From Mustela lutreola (taxonomy: Eukaryota; Chordata; Mammalia; Carnivora; Mustelidae), in contig NC_081291.1 in the NCBI RefSeq assembly GCF_030435805.1, positions 11,369,001 to 11,433,000 on the forward strand: 64,000 bases of DNA, written 5' to 3'. Under the pieces are notes generated by a model that did no database searches, had not been told where the DNA came from, and saw only the letters and a program-made list of their open reading frames with translations. The position numbers were made by a program, and so were the translations under genes. This document shows, piece by piece, positions 47,486 to 57,461 of the stretch (its first letter is position 1; each line of letters opens with the position of its first letter).

Positions 47486-49075
47486 AGCAGTGGCAAAAAA
47501 TTGTGTTCAATAAATAGATAGGGAGAAACAGACAGAGTGAGGGAGAAATGAGAAATACATAAAGAGTAAAATTATCTAATAAGCTCAGTTTTTCTGAAAG
47601 ACTACAAGGAGGGAAAGCTTTCTTGGTGCTAGCAGCATTCAGTCTTGCTTACATACCATTTTTAATCATCAAAAATAATAAGAGCAAAATAAGATTTGTT
47701 CACAACACAAAGTAGTACCATCTTTATAGTGTGAATTCCATTATAGATTGAGAGAAAAGAGAAAAATAAACCAACATTTCACAAAACTTGGGCATTTTTA
47801 TTACCAGAGAGAAGACTGAAGAAGACTTTTTAATTTTCTTCCTGTGCCTTTTCCATATTTATTTGACCCATGTTTTTTTGTTTGATTTCATAGAGGATGA
47901 GGTGAACCTTTTATCACTTTTTTGTGATATCTTTTTGTTTTTATTTGTTATTCTTAGCTTTTGGAGACAGTCACTTTCTTGGCAAGTCTGATGAACATAA
48001 TGGGTCTATGTTCTTGTCCAACATGCAAGACTCTGTGAAATTCTACACACCCGGAGGCAATCTATCCTCTACTCTGAATACTTTTTGTGTGACTTATCTG
48101 AGGACATTAAATCAGACTCAGATTTATCTCACTGTGCTCTTGTCTGGCACTGCGAGGTAAGAACCAAAGGAGCAGGGACATCACCTTTGTTGTTCATGTT
48201 TTTCTTTATGGGTGTGTATTCATATACACTTATATAGAAACAAATTGAAGAAAATGGGACATTATGAAATCCAGAGAATGACAGAGGTGGTAAAACCAGG
48301 TTAACAAGAGAAGTTTCCGTACAACTGTATTCAACAGTTGAAAAGAGCTTTGAGAACTAACTGGAACAGGTTCTACAGGAGCAGTAATTCTACAAAATCT
48401 ACATGGATGAATATTAAAAATCCCCATGACATTGAAATAAATGTGTGTTACATATAAGTTCTTAGAAATTTTTGTAACATAGCATATGCTCTTTTAGTAT
48501 ATGTTGAATGAACCAGGAATTAGGTCTCCTCATATATGGGCATTTAATATATGACAGAGCTGCATTTGAATTTCATTGGAAAAGATTGGATTGTTGAATG
48601 GAAGTTGGCACAAACAGCTTTCTCTGTGGAATGAATTTCAGTGGTTCCTCATCTCACACATCTTACAAAAACCAGAAGGAGTAAACCCTTGATATAAGAA
48701 TAACCATTCCATTTTCGATACACACCTAGAATGAAATGAAATCCACAAGTGGGCAAACCATAATATAGGCAAAAATTTCAGAAGTAAAAATATAGTATAT
48801 TTAACTAAATAACATTTAAAACTATTTTATGGCCAACAGTATCTAACTAGAAGTCAATAGAGAAACAGATTTACAATAATTACTTGAAATGCTGATAATT
48901 GTAAATAGGCACATCATATGTGAATGTATAATAATAATAGATAAATGAACATGGTGATCAAATACATGAATCTTAACTAGGGTTCAGTATTTGTTTAAAA
49001 AATCTACAGAAATCTCTCTCATACTCATCACCCTGAGAAAACACTCAAGGAGCTATCACATTGGTTGGGTTGGTA

Positions 49076-49752
49076 TTTTTTTTTTTAATTTTCAGCATAT
49101 TTTATTTAACCCACTATGCCCAAAATATTATAATTTCAGCATGTGACCAAGATAAAAGGTTATTTTTTAAAATTTTTTTAAATTTATTTATTTTCAGCAT
49201 AACAATATTCATTATTTTTTTACCACACCCAGTGCTCCAGGCAATCCGTAACGTTTATAATACCCTGCAATTGCACTCCTGGGTATTTACCCCAAAGATA
49301 CAGATTGAGTGAAAAGAAGGGCCATCTGTACCCCAATGTTGATAGCAGCAATGGTCATGGCCGCCAAACTATGGAAAGAACCAAGATGCCCTTCAACGGA
49401 CAAATGGATAAGGAAGATGTGGTCCATATACACTATGGAGTATTATGCCTCCATCAGAAAGGATGAATACCCAGCATTTGTAGCAACATGGACGGGACTG
49501 GAAGAGATTATGCTGAGTGAAATAAGTCAAGCAGAGAGAGTCAATTATCATGTGGTTTCACTTATTTGTGGAGCATAACAAATAGCATGGAGGACATGGG
49601 GAGTTAGAGAGGAGAAGGGATTTGGGGGAAATTGGAAGGGGAGGTGAATCATGTGGGACTATGGACTCTGAAAAACAATCTGAGGGGTTTGAAGTGGCAG
49701 GGGTGTGGGAGGTTGGGGTACCAGGTGGTGGGTATTATAGAGGGCACGGATT
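49076..49752. mobile_element. L1 LINE lineage 2: 5'-inverted, with probable 3' transduction
   Basis: Minus-strand 3'UTR (about 49163-49252) is joined to a plus-strand ORF2 end plus early 3'UTR (49253-49752, with '[19 protein letters not shown]' and VSLICGA). Left of the L1's own A-rich end is about 75 bases of non-L1 sequence (49087-49162). On the minus strand this has an AATAAA signal (49101-49106) and then poly-A (poly-T at 49076-49086). This is the structure expected of a 3' transduction. Unit A has the uninterrupted site near 10985. Confidence 0.7.
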
Positions 49753-49865
49753 TTTAATCAAGTACCAAAAGGGCATTCTCTAACTTTGCTGTCACAATTG
49801 TGAAGTGTTACAATGTCTTGGAAAAGTTCTGAAGATAGTTAGAAATATTTAAAACACAGACATTC

Positions 49866-49968
49866 TTTGGGGTGACTGGCTGGCTCATTCAGTAGAGCAT
49901 GAGACTCTTGAACTTGAGGTTCTAAGTTTAAGCCCCATACTGAGTGTAGAGATTACTTTAAAAACTCA
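49866..49968 (+). mobile_element. Old tRNA-Lys CAN-SINE (shared with unit A)
   Basis: Orthologous within the duplication to 11056-11168: 'ggctggctcattcagtagag', 'gtgtagagattactttaaa'. Confidence 0.8.
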
Positions 49969-49974
49969 TTTTTT

Positions 49975-50617
49975 AATTATTTTTTTAATTTATTTATTTT
50001 CAGCATAACAGTATTCATTGTTTTTGCACCACACCCAGTGATCCATGCAATCCATGCCCTCTATAATAACCACCACCTGGTTCCGCCAACCTCCCACGCC
50101 ACACCACTTCCAACCCCTTAGATTGTTTTTCAGAGTCCATAGTCTCTCATGGTTCACCTCCCCTTCCAATTTCCCCCAACTCCCTTCACCTCTCTAACTC
50201 CCCTTGTCCTCCATGCTATTTGTTATGCTCCACAAATAAGTGAAACCATATGATAATTGCATATCTCTGCTTGACTTATTTCACTCAGCATAATCTCTTC
50301 CAGTCCCGTCCATGTTGCTACAAAAGTTGGGGATTCATCCTTTCTGATGGAGGCTTAATACTCCGTAGTGTATACAGATGGCACTTCTTTTCACTCCATC
50401 TGTATCTTTAGGGTAAATACCCAAGAGCGCAATTGCAGGATCATAGCTCTATTTTTAATTTCTGGAGGAATCTCCACACTGTTTTCCAAAGTGACTGCAC
50501 CAACTTGCATTCCCACCAATAGTGTAAGAGGGCTTCCCTTTCTCCACATCCCCACCAACACAAGTTGTTTCCTGTCTTGCTAATTTTGGCCATTCTAACT
50601 GGTGTAAGGTGATATCT
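49975..50617 (-). mobile_element. 5'-truncated L1 LINE lineage 2
   Basis: 3'UTR and broken ORF2 C-terminus up to the 'ggtgtaaggtgatatctcaa' region. A small internal piece is missing near 50370. Unit A lacks it. Confidence 0.88.
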
Positions 50618-51045
50618 CAATATAGTTTTTTATTATTTTATTTTTACTAAGTTATTTTAGTCAGCATACAGTACAGCATTAGTTTTTGATGTAGTGCTCC
50701 ATGATTTATTGTTTGTGTATAAAACCAAGTACTCCATGCAATGCATGCCCTCCTTGACACCCATCACTGGGCTAACCCATTTCCCCACCCCACTCCCCTC
50801 TAAAACCTTCAGTTTGTTTCCTGAGTCCATAGTCTCTCATTGTTCTCTCCCTCTGATTCCCCCACGCCTTCATTTTTTCCATTCCTTCTCCTAAAGTCCT
50901 CCATGCTATTCCTTATGTCTCACAAATAAGGGAAATTATATAATTGGGTTTCTCTGCTTGAATTATTTCACTTAGCATAATCTCTTCCAGTTCCAACAAC
51001 ATTGATTCAAAAGTTGGATATCCACCCTTTCTGATGGCTGAGTAA
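50618..51045 (-). mobile_element. Older L1 LINE 3' portion
   Basis: Older 3'UTR type ('gtcagcatacagtacagcat', 'ccatcactgggctaaccc') and the first part of ORF2. It abuts the previous element. Confidence 0.85.
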
Positions 51046-51077
51046 TATTACTTTTTAAAAAATATGGATATAATTTA

Positions 51078-51272
51078 ACTCAGGATTTCTCAGTCTCTGC
51101 ACTATGTACATTCAGGGCTATATGCTTTTCTGTGGTATGCTGAGTCCTATGTGTTATAGGGTGTTTAGAGGGACCCTGGACACCAAACACCCCTTCCCAA
51201 TGTGACAGCCCAAAATGACTTTCAATATTGCTCAATGCCCCCAGTGCACAAAATCACCTTTGGTTAAGAAAG
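51078..51272 (-). mobile_element. MER20-like hAT remnant (shared with unit A)
   Basis: Same order of words as at 11183-11385: 'ggatttctcagtctctgcac', 'gaccctggacaccaaacac', 'aaaatgactttcaatattgc'. Confidence 0.7.
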
Positions 51273-51301
51273 ATAATTTTAACTATTTAAAAAGTATTTT
51301 G

Positions 51302-51589
51302 ATATGAGGAAGTGGTGATGCAACATGGGGGCTTAAGTGGGTAGGAGAAGAATAAATGAAACAAGATGGGATTGGGAGGGAGACAAACCATAAGTGACTC
51401 TTAATCTCACAAAACAAACTGAGGGTTGCTGGGGGGAGGGGGTTTGGGAGAAGAGGGTGGAATTATGGACATTGGGGAGGGTATGTTCTTTGGTGAGTGC
51501 TGTGAAGTGTGTAAACCTGGTGATTCACAGACCTGTACCCCTAGGGATAAAAATATATGTTTATAAAAAATTTAAAAAAAAATTTAAAA
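51302..51589 (+). mobile_element. L1 LINE lineage 1, 3'UTR-only, perfect TSD
   Basis: The insert begins 'atatgaggaagtggtgatgc' and ends in an A-rich tail. A 13-base TSD 'aaaaagtattttg' is at 51289-51301 and 51590-51602. Unit A still has the empty site 'aaaaatattttgtagc' near 11390. Confidence 0.95.
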
Positions 51590-51944
51590 AAAAAGTATTT
51601 TGTGGCATATATATTCAATAATATTTCTCATTAAATAATAATTTAATGAAGAAAAATAAAAAAGATATTCAGAATAACACAGTCACACCATGAAATGTGA
51701 TGCAGGCATTGAAATAATGAGTCAGGTCTACACTGGATGACTAGAGGGTTTTATATAAGATACTCTTGAGTCTGAAGGCCAGGGGAGAAGAGCTAGAAAA
51801 AAAAAAAAAAAAAAGATTGTGCCAAAGCATTAAGAGTACTTAAAATATATTAGATGTCTTTTCATACATTGAAATTGAAAGTGTGAATGTGTATGTTTCC
51901 ATAGCATAGAATAATTTTTAAAGAAATGGATATTTTTTAAAGAA

Positions 51945-52592
51945 AGAAAGACATGGACTTTGGACAGCCACTTGGGAAAACAGTGTGGAGATTCCTCAAG
52001 AAATTAAAAATAGAGCTTCCCTATGACCCTGCAATTGCACTCCTGGGTATTTACCCCAAAGATACAGATGGAGTGAAAAGAAGTGCCATCTGTACCCCAA
52101 TGTTTATAGCAGCCATGCCCACGGTCACCAAACTGTGGAAAGAACCAAGACGCCCTTCAATGGACGAATGGATAAGGAAGATGTGGTCCATATACAGTAT
52201 GGAGTATTATGCCTCCATCAGAAAGGATGAATACCCAACTTTTGTAGCAACATGGACGGGACTGAAAGAGATTATGCTGAATGAAATAAGTCAAGCAGAG
52301 AGAATTAATTATCAGATGGTTTCACTTATTTGTGGAGCATAACAAATAACATAGAGGACATAGGGAGATGGAGAGGAGAAGGGAGTTGGGGGAAATTGGA
52401 AGGGGAGGTGAACCATGAGAGACTATGGACTCTGAAAAACAATCTGAGGGTTTTGAAGGGTGGAGGGTGGGAGGATGGGGAAACCAGGTGGTGGGTATTA
52501 GAGAGTGCACAGATTGCATGGAGCACTGGGTGTGGTGCAAAAACAATAAATACGGTTACACTGAAAATAAATTTAAAAATTTTTTAAAAAAG
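51945..52592 (+). mobile_element. L1 LINE lineage 2 replacing target DNA
   Basis: Open ORF2 C-terminus (51953-52342: '[20 protein letters not shown]' and VSLICGA) and 3'UTR with tail. No TSD. Compared with unit A, about 340 bases (A 11835-12180) are missing exactly where this L1 sits. Confidence 0.88.
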
Positions 52593-53569
52593 AAATCAGT
52601 GGAGGGAATATATGATGAGTAACTCACAGACTTTACCACACTAAATTCATACACTCTCGCACATTCTGCACAAATACATCTACACACACATAAAAAGTGA
52701 AATGGAAAATAGTTAAATTGGTGATATTAATAGCAATACTTTGCTTAAAAGAATGCAATAAAATGAATTCTGGTACACTGAAAAGAAGTTTTAAAAATTA
52801 AAAAAAAAATTTAAAAAGAATGCAATGAAAACAGGATTAAAAACACTCTGACTGCATTATGTAAACATCAAGGACTCCCACAATTTTCAATGGAGAAGTG
52901 TGTGGCTAGCTAAGTTAAGATATATTCAGGCTCACAGGTAATGAGGTAATTGTAAAGGAAGCTCATTAGCATACCTTTTTTCACATAATACATGTAAAAA
53001 ATTTCATTTGAACACTCAAGAGAGAGGAGGTACTGTGATATGTATGTTTCATGTACTGCTCTTGCATATATGAACCAGGGAGAATCTTTCGTCTGGATTT
53101 TCTCTTCAGTATGGAAATGTAGTTTAGTATGTTCCATCTTGATCATGAAAACACATCTCCTCATTTCACTGTCTTTCCCTCCACAACTAACACTTGAGTT
53201 TCTACTCAGGTTAAATACAAAGATACTTGGTTTCATGTTCTACTTTTATGCTTCCCATCCCCCACATGATTGGATTTCCCTTATTATGATTTACTTGTTT
53301 AGGTTGAACCTTGCATTTCTGAGTTTCATGTTCACTTCTATTTTTAGCATTATAAATACATAAGTGAATCAACCAATAATTTTCTTAATCAAACCAGCAG
53401 ACAGCCACAGCAAACTCTCAGCTCTGGGTTAGGCCGGATTGGCCCTCAGATGACCGCAGCTAAATGTTGTTGACTTTCATTCTTAGACTAAATTTAGTCC
53501 CTACTGGGCAGGAAAACCCACCTAGATGGAGTATCTGTGAGGAAGGTCTTCACATGGAAATCAAAATAC

Positions 53570-53775
53570 CTGTCTGGTTGGTAGATGGTGAAGTATGAAG
53601 CTCTGTCCCCAGACAAGAGAGCAGGAATGAGTCAGATTCCAGTGCCCCATCCAGACTTAGGACTGCACCAGAAAAGACCAGGTCTTGTCCAGCTGAGGAG
53701 GCTGCTGTGGGACTGCAGCAGAGGAAGTATTTACAGCTGCTTTGGTCTGCTCATTAGGCACATTTCCCTCTTGTT
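53570..53775 (-). promoter_or_regulatory. Candidate non-coding first exon and promoter of OR-B
   Basis: Counterpart of 13303-13500, with the same donor CAG|GTATTTTGATT (GT at 53568-53569) and the 'CTCATTA' motif at 53750-53756. It is 8.6 kb from the OR-B coding exon, the extra length coming from inserted L1s. Function is inferred from conservation and the known OR gene pattern. Confidence 0.4.
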
Positions 53776-54546
53776 CCTCCCACCTTTAGGCACATGATTT
53801 CCCTGTGGGACACTAGTCTGGACAGAAATGAAATTTTTACTGTTGAATTTCTGTTTCTAGGAAACCAGTTGATAAGCCAGGTGAAGTCAGTTTTTCTTAC
53901 TCTTTTTCTTTATCTTCTTCTGTCTTTCAGGGATCTAAACTCCCAGCACATCATCCCACTCCTGGGTGAATTTTTTCTCCTGTTTTCAACTGAGAAATCA
54001 ACCATGACTAGGTCCACTGTGCCCTTCAAAGCACTGAGTTGTGGAGACACAATCCCCCCTGATATCTCTAGAATGTTGCTTTTGCCTTTCTAAACAAAGA
54101 TGAAAAGTTTTTTCCTTTAATGTAAAACCCTGGCCAATAATCTCACAATTCTATCTTAAGTTCAGAACTACAACTTAAAATGTCAGTATAAAATATTTGT
54201 CACTTGTAAAATATATATTTAGATCTTTTTGTATGCATAATCTGAGTTTATTGCCTTACAGGAATTGTCTGATTTAATATTGATACAAATCCATTCTGTG
54301 AGGAAGCACTAGTGTGAACTTCATTCCCTATGGAGAAATGGGGTTTGAAAAATTTAGTGTTCATCTCAAACTTATTGCAAAAAGGGATGAGTGTTGATTG
54401 AATTCTGTCAGGATGTTCCCAGGTTTCAAACTCTGTTGCAGTGGTCCCAACCAGAGGTAGTTCTTTTCCCCTGGCATTGCTAGCAATGTCTGAAGGGATG
54501 CTGGTAAACACCTACAAGGAACAGGACAGCTCCCAACACAAAAAAC

Positions 54547-54628
54547 AAGACTACCTCAAAGGTCAAATTGAGAATGTGAGAAAAAATAAGACTACCTCAA
54601 AGGTCAAATTGAGAATGTGAGATCAGGA
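54547..54628. repeat. 41-base tandem duplication, unit B only
   Basis: 'aagactacctcaaaggtcaa' starts at 54547 and again at 54588. Unit A has one copy (about 14605-14645). Confidence 0.9.
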
Positions 54629-54634
54629 CTTTTC

Positions 54635-54800
54635 CAACTTCAAATTGCATAGGAATAATCTAGGATTCTAACTTAAATGCAGATTCTGCTTTAGTGGGTG
54701 CTGATGGTCCCAGGAATTCAACATTTCTAACAATCTCCTGAGTGATGTTGATGCTGCAGGTCGTGGTCTGTGGACCACTCTTTGAGAAGCAAAGCTGTTG
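54635..54800. mobile_element. MER5-type hAT DNA transposon remnant
   Basis: 'aaatgcagattctgctttag', 'acatttctaacaatctcctg' and 'gtggtctgtggaccactctt' match the MER5-type pattern. The unit A copy is cut at 14702. Confidence 0.65.
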
Positions 54801-55139
54801 TCCTATAATAGTGGAAGACACACAGATGGTTGTAGGGGTTCTTCACGGAAAAAAAATGTTTTTGCATAGAATTTTGAACAAAAAGGGTATCCAGTCATGT
54901 TAGGGACTGTGATAAAATCTGTGATTATTTCTTTTATATATGGACCCTTGAGTGGAACCAAATAAAATACTTTTAGAAAAGATTTTGGTGTAGCAGAATA
55001 AGATCCTCTTTCACTGGTCCACATTCTGATTAATGGAAACTTTGAATATGTTTTTTTGTTTAGTAAGTGGGAGTTTAAGGTAACAAATGAAATAAGGCTG
55101 TACTTAAACTAAGATTGGCCAAGGTTATGGAAGTGGAAC

Positions 55140-55470
55140 TACCATAATCACCATTGTCCTCTGAATGTGGGACAAGAAGGCAGAATAGTTGGATCAGAGA
55201 GAGATGTGAAGATGCCTCATTGATTCATTTGAAGATAGAGAAAGTGCAATGAGCCAAAGAACACCTGTTGTCACTAGTAACTGGAGTAGGAAAAAAAAGA
55301 ATCTTTTCCTAGAGCATTTTCAGGAACCAGGCCCTGAAGTCATGTTGATTTTAGCCCAGAGTCTTATCTCAGGCTTCTGACCTCCAAGACTGTAAGAGCA
55401 TAAATTTGTTTCTTTGAAGCCTCTATTGTGATGATTTGTTACAGCAGATAGGAATGTAACATAGACATTT
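55140..55470 (+). mobile_element. Old LTR remnant, MaLR (MLT1-type) fossil
   Basis: Matches 29480-29860 in order: 'gagagatgtgaagatgcctc', 'caatgagccaaagaacacc', 'ctcaggcttctgacctccaa' and 'gatttgttacagcagatagg'. Very old and broken. Confidence 0.5.
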
Positions 55471-55489
55471 ATCCAATAAAATTGTTTTG

Positions 55490-55680
55490 GGGGCACCTGG
55501 GTGGCTAAGTGGGTTAAAGCCTCTGCCTTCAGCTCAGGTCATGATCCCAGGGTCCTGGGATCAAGCCCCGCATCGGGCTCTCTGCTCAGTGGGAAGCATG
55601 CTTCACACACTCTCTCTGCCTGCCTCTTTGCCTACTTGTGACCTCTCTCTCTGTCAAATAAATAGATAAAATCTTAAGGA
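55490..55680 (+). mobile_element. CAN-SINE with TSD
   Basis: Full SINE. The TSD 'aaattgttttggg' lies before and after (about 55479 and 55684). Confidence 0.93.
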
Positions 55681-55924
55681 AAAAAATTGTTTTGGGGAAG
55701 GTGAATTTTAGTCTCTCAATCAATTAATTTCTCTTCTGTTAGGTTAGGGCATTGTTTGTTGAAATATAATATTATATGTAATAAAAATATTAAAGTCAAT
55801 CTGGATCTTCTGTTTCATTGTTGAAATTGAATGTAAAAAGTGAATTCTCTATTTCTAAAATATAAATGTGAGTTCTTTCTTTCTTTCTTTCTTAAATATT
55901 TCATTGAATATGTAGATTGCTATG

Positions 55925-57055
55925 CGTAGCATATACTTTTTTTATTGTGTTATGTTAGTCATCATAAAATACATCATTAGTTTTTGATGCAGTGTTCCAA
56001 GATTCATTATGCTACAAGATCCAGTGCTCTATGTAATAAATGCCCTCCTTAATACCCACCTCCAGGCTCACCCAACCCCTCATCCCCTCCCCTACAAAAC
56101 CCTCAGTTTGTTTCTCAGATTCCACAGTGTCTCATGGTTCATCTCTTCCTCCGATTGCCCCCACTTCACTTTTCCCTTCCTTCTCCTAATGTCCTCCATG
56201 TTATTCCTTATGTTCCACATTAAATAAAACCATATGATAATTAACTTGCTCTGTTTGGCTTATTTCACTTAGCATAATCTTCAGTCCCATCTATGTTGAT
56301 ACAAAAGTTGGGTATTCATCCTTTCTGATGGAGGCATAATATTCCATTGCATATATGGACCACATCTTCTTTATACATTCGTCTGTTGAATAGCATCTTG
56401 TTTCTTTCCACAGTTTTGTGATTGTGGCCATTGCTGCTATAAACCTTGGGGTACAGATGGCCCTTCTGTTCACTACATCTGTATCCTTGGGGTAAATAAC
56501 CAGTAGTGCAATTCCTTGGTCATAGAGTAGCTCTATTTTTAATTTCTTAAGGAATCTCCACATTATTTTCCGAAGTGGCTGCACCAACTTGCATTCCCAC
56601 CAACAGTGGAAGAGGGTTCCCCTTTCTCCACATCCTCTCCAACATTTGTTGTTTCCTGACTTGTTAATCTCTGCCATTCTAACTGGTATCAGGTGATATC
56701 TCAATTTGGTTTTGATTTGAGTTTCTCTGATGGCTAATTATGGTGAGGACTTTTTCATGTATCTGCTAGCCATCTGTATGTCTTCGTTGGAGAAGTCAAG
56801 AGCCAAAAACTAAATAATCATATCAAAAAATGGACAGGAGGGGCACCTGGGTGGCTCAGTGGGTTGAGCCGCTGCCTTCGGCTCAGGTCATGATCTCAGG
56901 GTCCTGAGATCAAGGCCCACATCAGGCTCTCTGCTCAGCAGGGAGCCTGCTTCCTCCGCTCTCTCTGCCTGCCTCTCTGCCTGCTTGTGATCTCTCTCTG
57001 TCAAATAAATAAATAAAATCTTTAAAAAAAATGGACAGTAGACATGAACAGCATA
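55925..57055. mobile_element. Older L1 LINE with a short inverted 5' segment and a SINE
   Basis: 55925-56790 is 3'UTR plus ORF2 on the minus strand. 56797-56837 and 57030-57055 are the next upstream ORF2 bases on the plus strand ('tatcaaaaaatggacag', 'tagacatgaacag'). The two parts are adjacent in the L1 map, so this looks like twin priming. A (TTTC)n run lies at about 55870-55893, just before it. Confidence 0.7.
56838..57024 (+). mobile_element. CAN-SINE inside the L1
   Basis: Full mustelid-type SINE with TSD 'aaaaaatggacag' (56825-56837 and about 57025-57038). Confidence 0.95.
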
Positions 57056-57289
57056 GACTTTTTAACGCTATTTGTTCTTCCAATTAATGACACAATCTAA
57101 ACTTAGACCTAGAAGAACTGGAAAAAGAATAGGGAAGAAAGTCTAAGTCCAGCAGAAGAACAGAAATAATAAAGATTAGAGCAGAAATCAATGACATAGG
57201 AACAACAACAACAAAAACCCAGTAGAACAGATCAACTAAACAGAAGCTTGCTAATTAATTAATTAGTTAGTTAGTTTATTTATATTTTT
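57056..57289. mobile_element. L1 LINE scraps in mixed orientation
   Basis: A minus-strand scrap ('ctatttgttcttccaattaa') is followed by a plus-strand ORF2 scrap ('attagagcagaaatcaatga'), then a TTAATTAG-type simple repeat. No gene. Confidence 0.6.
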
Positions 57290-57460
57290 TGAATTTTATT
57301 TTTTTTCAGTGTTCCAAAATTCATTGTTTATGTACCACACTCAGTGCTCCATGCAGTACGTGTCCTCCATAATACCCATTACCAGGCTCATCCAACCCCC
57401 TACCCCACTCCTCTCCAAAACCCTCAGTTTGTTTCTCAGAGTCGATAGTCTCTCATGGTT
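57290..57460 (-). mobile_element. L1 LINE 3'UTR tail
   Basis: A short 3'UTR copy ('gtaccacactcagtgctcca', 'accaggctcatccaacccc') ending at 'tctctcatggtttg'. Confidence 0.85.
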
Positions 57461-57461
57461 T

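Larger units (their letters stand above)
41400..54800 (-). repeat. OR paralogous unit B (segmental duplication)
   Basis: Minus-strand OR unit matching unit A almost throughout (see unit A anchors). It is expanded by SINEs and L1s absent from A: 42434, 43476, 46119, 49076, 49975-51045, 51302 and 51945. Non-repeat stretches (41400-42030, 42650-43470, 44918-46118, 47490-49070, 52600-54620) show no other gene. Confidence 0.8.
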
